NCBI RefSeq assembly: GCF_014654895.1
Contig: NZ_BNBE01000001.1
Coordinates: 2,827,001 to 2,891,000, forward strand
Origin: Streptomyces filamentosus
GTDB lineage: Bacteria; Actinomycetota; Actinomycetes; Streptomycetales; Streptomycetaceae
DNA: 64,000 nt
Direction: 5' to 3'
In this document: piece by piece, positions 48,886 through 57,025 of the stretch
How positions within the stretch are numbered: position 1 is the first letter of the stretch
Layout of the letters: each line of letters opens with the position of its first letter
Translations under genes and position numbers: made by a program
Notes under the pieces: generated by a model
Seen by the model: only the letters and a program-made list of their open reading frames with translations
What the model was told of the DNA's origin: nothing
Database searches by the model: none

Positions 48886-49461
48886 TCACGGGTGGAGCTT
48901 CTCGCCGTTCGCGAGCATGGCCACGAACTTCTCGATCCGGCGGGCGCGGGTCTCGGGCCGCCTGGCGTCCTGGACGCGGTGGAGCACCGCGAACCGGTTC
49001 GCCCGGTCGAGGGTCTCGAAGAAGGCCGCCGCGGCCGGTTCGGCGGCCAGCGCGGCGGCGAGGTCGTCCGGCACGACGGCGGTCCGCGAGCCGTCGTAGG
49101 CGGCCTCCCAGCGTCCGTCGGCCTTGGCCCGGTCGACCTCCTCCTGCCCGGCGGGCCGCATCCGCCCCTGGGCGGCCAGCGCCTCCGCCTTCTCCCGGTT
49201 GACCTTCGACCACCGGCTGCGCGGCCTGCGCGGGGTGAACCGCTGGAGCCACCACTCGTCGTCGAACTTCGCCTTCTGCCCGTCGATCCACCCGTGGCAG
49301 AGCGCCACGTCGAGGGCCTGCGCGTAGTCGAGCGCGACGACCCCGGGCCCCTTCTTCCGCAGCTTCAGCCAGATCCCCGGTGAAGCGGCGTGGTGCTCCC
49401 CGAGCCACGCCTCGAACTCCCCGGCCGATCCGAACGCGACGATCTCCAGTTCCTGAGCCAT
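48886..49461 (-). CDS. YdeI/OmpD-associated family protein
   Basis: A 191-residue soluble protein with SAGEFEAWLGEHHAASPGIWLKLRKKG, VALCHGWIDGQKAKFDDEWWLQRFTPRRPRSRWSKVN and RANRFAVLHRVQDARRPETRARRIEKFV, the signatures of the YdeI family. The family is bacteriocin-resistance/OmpD-linked in enterics, but its role in actinobacteria is unknown. Start ATG 49461 is supported by the family start over an upstream ATG at 49491. Confidence 0.87.
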   Translation of the reverse strand: MAQELEIVAFGSAGEFEAWLGEHHAASPGIWLKLRKKGPGVVALDYAQALDVALCHGWIDGQKAKFDDEWWLQRFTPRRPRSRWSKVNREKAEALAAQGRMRPAGQEEVDRAKADGRWEAAYDGSRTAVVPDDLAAALAAEPAAAAFFETLDRANRFAVLHRVQDARRPETRARRIEKFVAMLANGEKLHP

Positions 49462-49559
49462 CCCCGCAGCGAACCACAGAAGGCGCGGCACCGGCAGGCC
49501 GGTCAGGAGGATCCGAGCGCCGGACGGTTCCCGGCGGCCTCCGGGGCGGCGGCCCGCGG

Positions 49560-49766
49560 GGCGAACCGGCCGGCGACGGGATCCGCGACGAACGCCTCCG
49601 CCGGCTCCGGGCCGTGCTTGACCGCGCCCGCGAACGCGACGAGGAGGCCCCCGGCGCCCCGGCCGTCCTCGACCACGTCCTGGCCCCCATGTACATCAGG
49701 GTCCTGTTCGGCCTGGTCCCCCTCGCTCCGGACCACATCGACGGGCTGGTGGACCGGCTGCCGTGA
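49560..49766 (+). pseudogene. Remnant of a TetR-family regulator (C-terminal part)
   Basis: The frame encodes GIRDERLRRLRAVLDRARERDE, then VLDHVLAPMYIRVLFGLVPLAPDHIDGLVDRLP and stops. This is the ligand-domain end of TetR_C_11-type regulators. Codons upstream are low-complexity Arg/Gly/Pro without the helix-turn-helix, and no start codon fits. I infer a decayed gene. Confidence 0.6.
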
Positions 49767-50069
49767 CGCCGTCCGGGGCCGGGCCCTCCGCTCCCGGCCT
49801 CCGGCGGGGGCGCGGATGCCCGAAGGCGCCGGCCGCTTCCTCCTCTCCGGGAAGCCCGAGGAGGCCGACCGGCGCATCCGTGCCTTCCTGGCCGGCCGAC
49901 GGTCCCCTCCCCGCCGAAGGCGGGGACCGGACCCGGGCCATAAGCTGGGGGACCGGAGGACCGGGTGACGTCCTCGCCCCGCTCTTCCGGGCGCCGGTCC
50001 GCGGGTGAGAGTCCGACGGGCCTCCGTCGAGAACCCGCAGACCACTCCACCTCACCCCCGGGACGGCCC
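49767..50069. other. Non-coding stretch with a hairpin
   Basis: No convincing gene is seen. TCCCCGCC-GAA-GGCGGGGA (49,908-49,926) is an 8-bp stem with a three-base loop, which may be an old terminator of the TetR remnant. Confidence 0.5.
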
Positions 50070-50285
50070 GTGACCGACAGCAAGAACATCAACAACCCCG
50101 TGGGCCAGGGCGGCGGCCAGCGCAAGAGGCAGTCCCGCGCCGAGCGCCAGAACAACGGCCCGCACCGCAACCTCGACCGCCAGGGCGCCGCCGACCGCAA
50201 GGCGGAACTGGTCCGCAAGATGCGCGAGAAGGCCCGCACGCCGGAGACCGGCGACCAGGCGGACGGCGGCGCCGCGCAGAGCTGA
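50070..50285 (+). CDS. DUF6243 small basic protein
   Basis: A 71-residue highly charged protein (NNPVGQGGGQRKRQSRAERQNNG and NLDRQGAADRKAELVRKMREKA), matching DUF6243 as I remember it in Streptomyces. Probably disordered or nucleic-acid-binding; function unknown. GTG 50070 is chosen because the conserved sequence begins TDSKNINNPVG. A hairpin follows the stop. Confidence 0.75.
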   Translation: MTDSKNINNPVGQGGGQRKRQSRAERQNNGPHRNLDRQGAADRKAELVRKMREKARTPETGDQADGGAAQS

Positions 50286-50315
50286 GCACCGCCGGCGCCC
50301 GGACCGGGACGACGG

Positions 50316-50348
50316 CGAAGCCCCGGCCCTTCCGACCTGGGGGCTTCG
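50316..50348 (+). terminator. Hairpin terminator after the DUF6243 gene
   Basis: CGAAGCCCC (50,316-50,324) pairs with GGGGCTTCG (50,340-50,348) around a 15-base loop. Similar GAAGCCCC stems recur at 52,807 and 59,055. Confidence 0.7.
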
Positions 50349-50417
50349 TCCGTTCACGGGCGGGCGCCGGTGCCGCCCCGGGGCGGCCGCCCTCCCTGAC
50401 CCGACCGTGGCGTCGGA

Positions 50418-51083
50418 TCAGGGTGACCGGGGCGAGGCCGCCCGGCCCGCGTACTGGCGGCACTCGCCGGTGAAGACGGCGGCGAGTTCGGCGTCGAGCA
50501 CGGGAGCCACGAACCGGGTCACGGGCACGCCCGCGGCTCCCTCCGGCTCGCGGTAGACCTGGAGCGCGAGCCCCTCCATCACGGCGGCGAGGCGTACGGC
50601 GGCGGGCAGCGGGTCCAGGTGCTCGTCGACCTCGCCGCACTCCTTGCCGTTGTGGACGGCCCGGGCGATGTCCTCGCGCAGCCGCCGGGCGGCCTCGGTG
50701 TCGACCTCGGCGAGGGCGGGGGCGTCGAGCGCGCGGCCGGCGAACGCGCGGGCCACGCGGTACTCGGCGCGACGGGCCTCGTCCAGGGGGATGTACTCGG
50801 TCATCACCTCCGCCATGACCCGCGCGATGGGCCGCTCGTGCCGGACGCCGTCCCTGATGCGCTGCTCGGCGCGTGCGCGGATCCGCGCGGAGACCTCGCG
50901 GAAGGCGTGGAGCAGCATCTCGTCCTTGGTGCGGAAGTAGTGCTGCACGAGGCCCACGGACATGCCCGCGGTGGCAGCCGTGCGGGCGACGGTGACGGCG
51001 TCGAGCCCGTGCTCGGAGATCAACCGGCTGACGGCGTCGGCGATCTGACGGCGTCGTTGTTCGTGATCGGCGGTACGCGGCAC
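50418..51083 (-). CDS. TetR family transcriptional regulator
   Basis: A 221-residue TetR protein. The N-terminal helix-turn-helix reads QIADAVSRLISEHGLDAVTVARTAATAGMSVGLVQHYFRTKDEMLL. The C-terminal ~150 residues form the ligand and dimer domain. GTG 51083. Upstream DNA has multiple TACGGTTA palindromes between it and the divergent serine hydrolase. It likely represses itself and the hydrolase. Confidence 0.92.
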   Translation of the reverse strand: MPRTADHEQRRRQIADAVSRLISEHGLDAVTVARTAATAGMSVGLVQHYFRTKDEMLLHAFREVSARIRARAEQRIRDGVRHERPIARVMAEVMTEYIPLDEARRAEYRVARAFAGRALDAPALAEVDTEAARRLREDIARAVHNGKECGEVDEHLDPLPAAVRLAAVMEGLALQVYREPEGAAGVPVTRFVAPVLDAELAAVFTGECRQYAGRAASPRSP

Positions 51084-51089
51084 TTGATG

Positions 51090-51132
51090 ACCGTACCAGC
51101 GTACGGTTATAACCGTATCTCCGTACGGTTAT
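51090..51132. promoter_or_regulatory. TACGGTTA operator cluster of the TetR gene
   Basis: TACGGTTATAACCGTA (51,102-51,117) is a perfect 16-bp palindrome. ACCGTAC...GTACGGT (51,090-51,107) and a further half-site TACGGTTAT (51,124-51,132) overlap or flank it. Position and symmetry fit binding by the adjacent TetR protein. Confidence 0.75.
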
Positions 51133-51145
51133 CTGGCCGTGCCCA

Positions 51146-51235
51146 GGGCAGGGCACGGCATGCCTTGCCCTGCCCTGCCCCCTGCCCCGTGCCCCTGCCC
51201 CGTGCCCGCGCCCGTGCCCCGTGCCCGCGCCCGCA
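51146..51235. repeat. TGCCC-rich low-complexity DNA with a 30-bp near palindrome
   Basis: GGGCAGGGCA (51,146-51,155) and TGCCCTGCCC (51,166-51,175) surround GGCATGCC with one mismatch, followed by 60 bases of CCTGCCCCGTGCCC-type repeats. It lies between the operator cluster and the hydrolase start. Confidence 0.7.
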
Positions 51236-51252
51236 GTAAGGACGAGACGCTC

Positions 51253-52749
51253 ATGCCCAGCCTGATCCGACGCGCCACCGCGGCGGCGGTCGCCCTCCTG
51301 GTCGGCCTGCTTCCCTTGGCCGAGGCTTCCGCGGAGACCGGCCCACCCGCCCCGACCGGCCGCTTCGCGGCGATCGACGCCTATGTGCGCGCACGCATGG
51401 AGGCCACCCGGACACCGGGGCTCGCCTACGCCGTGGTCGGCCCCGACGGGCCGGTCCACTCGCGTGCCTGGGGCACCGACGGCCGCGGCGAACCGGTCAC
51501 GGACGGCACGCCGTTCCTGTGGGGATCGGTCGCCAAGCCGATCGCCGCGAGCGCCGTGATGACGCTCGTGCAGGACGGGCGGCTCCGCCTCGACGACCGG
51601 GTCGTCGACCACCTGCCGGCCTTCCGCTTCGGCGGCACCGGCCACGCCGCCCGGGTCACGGTCCGCCATCTCCTCCAACAGACGGCGGGCGTACCGGAGT
51701 CGGCGACCTTCGAGGTCACGGACTGCGTGGCCGACGACTGCCCGGACGCGGCCGCGCGGGTCGCCGCGCTGGACGGTGTGCGCCCGCTCGGCCCGCCGGG
51801 CACCACGTACGCCTACAGCAGCGCCAACTACCTCGTCCTGGCGGCCGTGGTCGAGTCCGTGACGGGCCGGCCCTTCGCCGATCACCTCCGGGCCGGCGTC
51901 CTGCGCCCGGCCGGCATGGACGGGGCGATCGCCGACCGCGCGTCCGCCCGCGCGCGGAACCTTCCGCCCGGACACCAGCTCCTGTGGGGCGTGCCGTCGG
52001 CCATCGCCGACGGCGTGGACGACGACGGCGCCGCCTACGGCTACACCGGCGGCGACCTGAACGACCTCGCCGCCTTCGCCTCCCTCCAGCTCCGGTCGGG
52101 CAGGACGCGCGACGGCACGACGGTCCTCACTCCCGGGTCCGTCCGCCTGATGCGGCAGTCCGGCCGGATCCACCCGACGGGCGAGGACACCGGATACGGG
52201 CTCGGCTGGCGCGTCGGCGGCCTGGAGGCCCCCCTCGACACCGCGATCTGGCACACCGGCGCCACCCCCGGCTACTCGGCCGCGCTCTTCCTCCTGCCGG
52301 AGCGGAACCTCGCCCTCGTCGTCCAGCAGAACCTCCACGGCCTCCTCCACGACGGCAGCGTCATGCAGGTCGGCTTCGGCGCGGCCCGCATCCTCGCCGG
52401 AGGCACCGCACCCCCCGGCGCCCCCTCCGCCGCGGCCTACCACGCCACGGTCTGGGGCCTCAGCGCCCTCGCCCTCGTCCTGCTCGCCGCGGCCTTCCAC
52501 TCGGTCCGCCCGCTCCGCCGCCGCCCGCCCGGCCGCCGCGTCCTCCCCACCGTCCTGTGGTGCCTGGCCGGCGTCCTGCCCTGGGCCCTCCTGGCGGCGT
52601 CCTCCGCCCTCGTCGGCCCCCGGGCGCTGTGGGTCTGGACCCCCGACGTCCTGATCACCCTGTGCGCGGCGGCCGCCGCCGGCACCGCGGTCGTCGCCCT
52701 GCGGCTCACGACCGCGTACGGCGGCAGGAGCCGCGGGCGGGTCACGTAG
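51253..52749 (+). CDS. Serine hydrolase, beta-lactamase (class C) family, with membrane tail
   Basis: A 498-residue exported protein. A signal peptide (~1-27) precedes a beta-lactamase-like domain: active Ser in GSVAKP, YSSANY (the Tyr motif) and WHTGATPG (HTG in place of KTG). The C-terminal ~110 residues have three or four hydrophobic helices (GLSALALVLLAAAF, VLPTVLWCLAGVLPWALL), so the enzyme is anchored. Likely a D-aminopeptidase or esterase rather than a true beta-lactamase. Divergent from the TetR gene and its operators. Confidence 0.9.
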   Translation: MPSLIRRATAAAVALLVGLLPLAEASAETGPPAPTGRFAAIDAYVRARMEATRTPGLAYAVVGPDGPVHSRAWGTDGRGEPVTDGTPFLWGSVAKPIAASAVMTLVQDGRLRLDDRVVDHLPAFRFGGTGHAARVTVRHLLQQTAGVPESATFEVTDCVADDCPDAAARVAALDGVRPLGPPGTTYAYSSANYLVLAAVVESVTGRPFADHLRAGVLRPAGMDGAIADRASARARNLPPGHQLLWGVPSAIADGVDDDGAAYGYTGGDLNDLAAFASLQLRSGRTRDGTTVLTPGSVRLMRQSGRIHPTGEDTGYGLGWRVGGLEAPLDTAIWHTGATPGYSAALFLLPERNLALVVQQNLHGLLHDGSVMQVGFGAARILAGGTAPPGAPSAAAYHATVWGLSALALVLLAAAFHSVRPLRRRPPGRRVLPTVLWCLAGVLPWALLAASSALVGPRALWVWTPDVLITLCAAAAAGTAVVALRLTTAYGGRSRGRVT

Positions 52750-52806
52750 CGGGACCGCGCCGCGCGCAGGGCGCGACAGCCCCGAGACGGCCGGAGGACG
52801 AAGAAG

Positions 52807-52827
52807 CCCCAGGTCGCCGACCTGGGG
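52807..52827 (+). terminator. Hairpin terminator after the serine hydrolase
   Basis: CCCCAGGTC-GCC-GACCTGGGG is a 9-bp stem with a three-base loop. The same core, with a longer stem, recurs after the tRNA fragment at 59,055-59,087. Confidence 0.75.
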
Positions 52828-52983
52828 AAACCTTCGTGGGGTGGGACGTGGTGGCCGTCCTGGACGGTCACCCTCGTCGGACACCGCACCACGGCGACCT
52901 GCCCCGACTCCTCGGCGCCGGTGGGCCGGAGGCCGTACCCCCCGCCCGGGCGTGAGGCGGCGCGGCCGGGCGGGCGGAGGGGT

Positions 52984-53322
52984 TCAAGCCTGGTCGGGGG
53001 GCACGTCGGACTCGGCGGCGCGGCGGTACTCCTCGTTGATGCGGCGGGCTTCTTCGAGCTGGTCCTCGAGGATGATGATGCGGCAGGCCGCCTCGATCGG
53101 GGTGCCCTGGTCGACGAGTTCGCGGGCGCGGGCGGCGATGCGGAGCTGGTAGCGGGAGTAGCGGCGGTGGCCGCCCTCGGAGCGCAGCGGCGTGATCAGG
53201 CGGGCTTCGCCGATGGCGCGGAGGAAGCCCTGGGTGGCGCCGATCATCTCGGCCGCCCTGCCCATGGTGTAGGCGGGGTAGTCGTCGTCGTCGAAACGGT
53301 CGTACGAGTTCTCTGCTGTCAT
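52984..53322 (-). CDS. Small MerR-family regulator
   Basis: A 112-residue protein: YTMGRAAEMIGATQGFLRAIGEARLITPLRSEGGHRRYSRYQLRIAARARELVDQGTPIEAACRIIIL, a MerR helix-turn-helix and wing followed by a short coiled coil (EDQLEEARRINEEYRRA). Asp-rich residues precede the domain. No ligand domain is present, so it may respond through partners or levels. ATG 53322 has GAGGT upstream; GTG 53328 is an alternative. A 34-bp perfect palindrome lies 26 bases upstream. Confidence 0.88.
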   Translation of the reverse strand: MTAENSYDRFDDDDYPAYTMGRAAEMIGATQGFLRAIGEARLITPLRSEGGHRRYSRYQLRIAARARELVDQGTPIEAACRIIILEDQLEEARRINEEYRRAAESDVPPDQA

Positions 53323-53347
53323 TCGCACCTCTTCGTGAAACGCATAG

Positions 53348-53381
53348 AGGGCCCTGGTGCCAGTACTGGCACCAGGGCCCT
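53348..53381. promoter_or_regulatory. 34-bp perfect palindrome upstream of the MerR gene
   Basis: Seventeen-base arms (53,348-53,364 and 53,365-53,381) with no spacer and an AGTACT centre. MerR proteins bind such dyads between promoter elements, so this is a candidate operator for the regulator itself and for rightward transcription into the non-coding stretch. Confidence 0.7.
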
Positions 53382-53852
53382 GAAGGAACTACTACACCAC
53401 CTGCCGGCCCTGATGAAACGCCGGCCTTCTGTGTCCGCCCGCCCGGCCTTACCGCTGCCGGGTGCGCGGGGATCGCGGCTGCTTGACCGGAGACCACCTC
53501 GCTGTCGATGTCCTGCGGTACCCGGACGCGGGACTTCCGTCCGGGCGATCCCGATGGCGCCGTACTCCTCCGTTCTTTCCTTGCCTTGCCGATCTGCTGC
53601 TTCTCGTCCTGCGGATACTGCGCACTGCTGGTGATGCGTACTACTCGGCGGCCCGGGGGAGCGCCGCCGTCTCCGTGCCCCCGGTGCGCGCGTCCGCAGC
53701 CGACGCCTTCACCGGGGGTACCGCTCGTGGAGGCCCCTGATCACTGCGGGCCGCCCAGTCCGGCCGTCAGTTCCGTCGCCGTCCTGCGAAAGCCCTGGCT
53801 TCGGAACTCCACCGCCGCACTGTCCTGCTCACTGCGACTACCTGTACTGCTT

Positions 53853-53882
53853 CCCGGCAGTCCGTCTCTGCCGGGCCCTTTT
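53853..53882 (+). terminator. Rho-independent terminator
   Basis: Eight-base arms (53,853-53,860 and 53,868-53,875) around a seven-base loop, followed by CCCTTTT. This U-tract form is uncommon in this genome. Confidence 0.8.
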
Positions 53883-54074
53883 GTCTCTCCGGGTTACGAG
53901 AGAAAACATAACTCGCCCACTCGTCGATGTCTACTGCGGCCGCAATAGATTTTCGGGCGTGCGGAGAGGAGACAAGGCAAGCGGCGCGGGAACGGCCTCC
54001 GGACTCCGCGGCGCGCCCGCCGCACCGGCCGTCCCACTCGGCAGGACGACCGGCGGGCGGGGAGGAGGGGCTCG

Positions 54075-54080
54075 TAGGAT
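54075..54080 (+). promoter_or_regulatory. -10 element (TAGGAT) for a likely leaderless gene
   Basis: TAGGAT ends eight bases before ATG 54088, so transcription would start at or next to the ATG. No -35 or ribosome site is clear. This fits leaderless transcription, which is common in actinobacteria. Confidence 0.55.
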
Positions 54081-54087
54081 CGACCCC

Positions 54088-54444
54088 ATGTCGAAGATTG
54101 ACGAGCTGCTTGTCTACGTCGCCCGGCTGGTGGAGTCCGGACGGAGCAACCAGATGTCCCTGACCGTCGTCATCGGGGGCGCTGTCATCACGGGCCGGCT
54201 GGCCCCCGAAGCGGTGTGGCGACAGCGGGTCTCGGAGGTCCTGGCGGACTCCGACCGGCTGGCCGAGTTCTCCGTCGCCTTCGCCGCCGAGGGCGGTGAG
54301 GAGCCGCCCACGCACCTGCACTTCCACATGGCCCGGATCCTCCAGGGCACGACGGCGATCCCGGAGACCGGAGGCATGTACCGCGTCTCGATCGCGGACG
54401 TCAGCGCCTGGACGATCGGCGACGTCACGTACTCCGACCACTGA
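54088..54444 (+). CDS. Conserved hypothetical protein, leaderless
   Basis: A 118-residue soluble protein. It has a helical start (IDELLVYVARLVESGRS) and a beta-rich remainder (SLTVVIGGAVITGRLAP, THLHFHMARIL). The His-Phe-His and repeated strands give no clear family. A TAGGAT box just upstream suggests leaderless translation. Function unknown. Confidence 0.7.
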   Translation: MSKIDELLVYVARLVESGRSNQMSLTVVIGGAVITGRLAPEAVWRQRVSEVLADSDRLAEFSVAFAAEGGEEPPTHLHFHMARILQGTTAIPETGGMYRVSIADVSAWTIGDVTYSDH

Positions 54445-54465
54445 CCCCGCGCGGAAGGACCCACG

Positions 54466-54545
54466 GGGACGTGCTTGCGTAGGGACGTGCCTGCGCGGGG
54501 ACGTGCCTCCGCGGACACGGACTTGTGCGGGGACGTACGTACGCG
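54466..54545. repeat. Five 16-bp degenerate tandem repeats
   Basis: Units of 16 bases starting GGGACGTGC (54,466, 54,482, 54,498), then a variant starting GACACGGAC (54,514) and one starting GGGACGTAC (54,530). They lie between the hypothetical gene and its hairpin terminator. Confidence 0.8.
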
Positions 54546-54552
54546 GACATGG

Positions 54553-54620
54553 GAGAGGGCCCGACCGGCAGGGTCGGCGCCGCCTGTGCGGTGCCGGCCG
54601 GGTGCCGGTCGGGCCCTCTC
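54553..54620. terminator. Long hairpin terminator
   Basis: Perfect 18-bp arms (54,553-54,570 and 54,603-54,620) around a 32-base loop, between convergent genes. Confidence 0.85.
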
Positions 54621-54667
54621 GGGTCCGGTCTTCGGTTCGTGTCCGCGCCGTGGGGCGCGGACCGCGG

Positions 54668-55009
54668 TCAGGCCGCCGGGGCGCCGAGCGCCGCGGAGGC
54701 GTCCCGGAGGGGCCCGGTGCCATGGGCGGGGGCGCTGCTCCGGGGGAGGTCGCGCAGCCGGAGCCGGTCCGTGTAGGCGGCACCGTCGCGGACGGTGGTG
54801 AGCTGGGCGCGGGTGACGAGGCCGGTCCGCTGGTCGTCGTTGTCGCAGACGAGCAAATGCCCGGTGCGGGCACCTGCCATGACGGCCAGGGCCACCTCCA
54901 CGGTCATGTCGTCGCAGACCTGCGGTCCGGCGGCGTCCGCGGCGCCGGTGCCCGCCGGGCGCACGGGGACGGGGCGGGACGGGCGGGGTTGCGCCGGGGT
55001 CGGCGTCAC
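54668..55009 (-). CDS. CBS-domain-like protein coupled to the DEAD-box helicase
   Basis: A 113-residue protein with a Pro-rich N-terminus (~30 residues) and a half-CBS-like core (DDMTVEVALAVMAGARTGHLLVCDNDDQRTGLVTRAQL). It may bind adenine nucleotides. GTG 55009 overlaps the helicase stop (GTGA), so the two are coupled. The pair is a recurrent Streptomyces arrangement near cold-shock genes. Confidence 0.8.
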   Translation of the reverse strand: MTPTPAQPRPSRPVPVRPAGTGAADAAGPQVCDDMTVEVALAVMAGARTGHLLVCDNDDQRTGLVTRAQLTTVRDGAAYTDRLRLRDLPRSSAPAHGTGPLRDASAALGAPAA

Positions 55010-56568
55010 GATGTGCCTCCTGAGGGGATGGACCGGCTTCCGGACGGTGCGGGGGCCGGGCCGCCGCGCCCGGCGGGACGCGGCGCGTCCGGGTGCCGTG
55101 CTGTGGAGAAGGGAGCGCGTCGACCGCGGGGGGCCGCGCCCCGGCGGCCGCGCCGCTCGGCGGGCGGCGCCGTGATCGTCACCGGAACGCCGGAGGGGGT
55201 CCGCGCGCCGGTGATCCGGACCAGCGCGTCCTCGCCCGAGCGGACCTGGTTGGTCTCGGGCACGATCCCCGCCTCCTGCATGAGGCGGTTCACGCCACGG
55301 CGCTGCTGGGGCGTGACGAGGGTGACGACGCTCCCGGACTCGCCGGCCCGGGCGGTGCGGCCGCCGCGGTGCAGGTAGTCCTTGTGGTCGGTCGGCGGGT
55401 CCACGTTGACGACGAGGTCGAGGTGGTCGACGTGGATGCCGCGCGCGGCGACGTTCGTCGCGACCAGGACGGTCACGTGGCCGGTCTTGAACCAGGCGAG
55501 GGTGCGGGTGCGCTGCGACTGCGTCTTCCCGCCGTGCAGGGCCGCGGCCCGCACGCCGTTGCGGAGGAGGTCCTCGGTGAGGCGGTCCACCGCGTGCTTG
55601 GTGTCCAGGAACATGATCACCCTGCCGTCGCGCGCCGCGATCTCGGTGGTCAGCCGCTGCTTGTCGGCGCCCTGTACGTGCAGGACGTGGTGCTCCATCG
55701 TCGTGACCGCGCCCTGGGAGGGGTCGACGGAGTGGACGACGGGGTCGATGAGATGGCGCCGGACCAGGAGGTCGACGTTGCGGTCCAGCGTCGCGGAGAA
55801 CAGCATCCGCTGGCCTCCGGGCCGCACCTGGTCGAGGAGCGCGGTCACCTGGGGCATGAAGCCCATGTCGGCCATCTGGTCGGCCTCGTCCAGGACGGTG
55901 ACGGCGACCCGGTCGAGCCGGCAGTCGCCGCGGTCGATGAGGTCCTGGAGACGGCCAGGGGTGGCCACGACCACTTCGGCGCCGTGGCGCAGCGCGTTCG
56001 TCTGCCGCTGGATCGGCATGCCGCCGACGACGGTGGCCAGGCGCAGCTTCACGGCGCGGGCGTAGGGGGTGAGGGCGTCGGTGACCTGCTGGGCGAGTTC
56101 CCGGGTGGGGACCAGGACGAGCGCCAGCGGCCGGCGGGGCTCGGCGGACTGTCCGGCGGTGCGGGCGAGCAGGGCCAGGCCGAAGGCGAGGGTCTTGCCG
56201 GAGCCCGTCCGGCCGCGGCCCAGGACGTCACGGCCCGCCAGGGAGTTCGGCAGCGTCGCCGCCTGGATGGGGAAGGGGACGGACACGCCCTGCGCGGCGA
56301 GCGCGGAGAGGAGACGACGGTCCAGAGCCAGGCCGGTGAAGTCCTCGGCGGCCGGCAGCGCCGGAGTGATCGTCTCCGGCGGGGCGAACTCCCCCCGCGC
56401 GGTGGCCGGACGCCCGCCGCGCCCGCCCGGTCGTCCCGGACGCCCCGTCCGCGCCGCGCCGGGCGAAGCGGAACGACCGCCCCTTCCCGTCGCGGCGGAG
56501 GAGTCGTGCGCGGAGCCGCCCTCCCGGCGGCTCCGGGAGGGACGGCCGTCCGTGTGTGTGGGGTTCAT
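55006..56568 (-). CDS. DEAD-box RNA helicase
   Basis: A 520-residue helicase. Gln motif VPFPIQAATLP, motif I GRTGSGKT, Ia PTRELAQQ, II LDEADQM (DEAD), III FSAT and VI HRGGRTARAG. The N-terminal ~65 residues and the C-terminal ~60 are Arg/Gly/Pro-rich and probably bind RNA. It unwinds RNA during ribosome assembly or cold adaptation. ATG 56568 after GGAAGG. It follows the csp gene and precedes the CBS gene. Confidence 0.95.
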   Translation of the reverse strand: MNPTHTDGRPSRSRREGGSAHDSSAATGRGGRSASPGAARTGRPGRPGGRGGRPATARGEFAPPETITPALPAAEDFTGLALDRRLLSALAAQGVSVPFPIQAATLPNSLAGRDVLGRGRTGSGKTLAFGLALLARTAGQSAEPRRPLALVLVPTRELAQQVTDALTPYARAVKLRLATVVGGMPIQRQTNALRHGAEVVVATPGRLQDLIDRGDCRLDRVAVTVLDEADQMADMGFMPQVTALLDQVRPGGQRMLFSATLDRNVDLLVRRHLIDPVVHSVDPSQGAVTTMEHHVLHVQGADKQRLTTEIAARDGRVIMFLDTKHAVDRLTEDLLRNGVRAAALHGGKTQSQRTRTLAWFKTGHVTVLVATNVAARGIHVDHLDLVVNVDPPTDHKDYLHRGGRTARAGESGSVVTLVTPQQRRGVNRLMQEAGIVPETNQVRSGEDALVRITGARTPSGVPVTITAPPAERRGRRGAAPRGRRAPFSTARHPDAPRPAGRGGPAPAPSGSRSIPSGGTS

Positions 56569-56763
56569 TCAGAACCTTCCTCGATGCGGCGCGCGACGAT
56601 GATTCCGGCAGCGAACGAAAGCGCGCGAAATCGCCGGAACGGTCGAAGCGGATGAAGAAATAAGACGATGGTGGTCCAGGAGTGGGAAGAATGATCGGTG
56701 CGGTGGAGCGTGCGAGAGCGGCAGCCGCGGCGCAGGGATGCGGAAAATTCCCGGAAAACGCAT

Positions 56764-56805
56764 GCAGCTGGGGCCCGCACCCCGAAGGATGCGGGCCCCA
56801 GCTGC
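56764..56805 (-). terminator. Hairpin terminator after the cold-shock gene
   Basis: Perfect 16-bp arms (56,764-56,779 and 56,790-56,805) with a ten-base loop, just beyond the csp stop at 56822. Confidence 0.85.
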
Positions 56806-56821
56806 GTACGGCGCGTCAGCG

Positions 56822-57025
56822 TCAGGCGGGAACGATGTTCTCCGCCGTCGGGCCCTTCTGGCCCTGCGCGATGTCGAAGGAGACCTTCTGCCCCTCCTGG
56901 AGCTCGCGGAAGCCCTGGGCGGCGATGTTCGAGTAGTGGGCGAACACGTCAGGACCGCCACCCTCCTGCTCGATGAAGCCGAAGCCCTTTTCCGCGTTGA
57001 ACCACTTCACGGTACCGGCAGCCAT
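56822..57025 (-). CDS. csp: Cold-shock protein (CspA family)
   Basis: A 67-residue cold-shock domain: [27 protein letters not shown] with RNP1 (KGFGFIE) and RNP2 (VFAHYS), ending [13 protein letters not shown]. It binds single-stranded nucleic acid as an RNA chaperone. AAGGAGAT lies just upstream. The leader upstream is unusually AT-rich and may hold a thermosensing structure. It lies beside a helicase with which it could cooperate. Confidence 0.97.
   Translation of the reverse strand: MAAGTVKWFNAEKGFGFIEQEGGGPDVFAHYSNIAAQGFRELQEGQKVSFDIAQGQKGPTAENIVPA

Larger units (their letters stand above)
53382..54087 (+). ncRNA. Gene-poor stretch with a Rho-independent terminator; candidate RNA
   Basis: No reading frame has convincing codon use over 700 bases. 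A classic terminator, CCCGGCAG-7-CTGCCGGG then CCCTTTT (53,853-53,882), points rightward with no upstream coding gene. The divergent palindrome could drive such a transcript of about 480 bases. Short frames within (starting near 53,462 and 53,508) are not recognisable. Candidate only. Confidence 0.35.

Noticed and set aside
51253..52749. True class C beta-lactamase conferring resistance
   Set aside because: HTG replaces KTG and a membrane tail is present; a D-peptidase or esterase role is more likely.
53462..53948. Rightward frames of 92 and 146 residues
   Set aside because: Ser/Pro/Cys-rich without GC3 codon pattern; the region is better read as non-coding.
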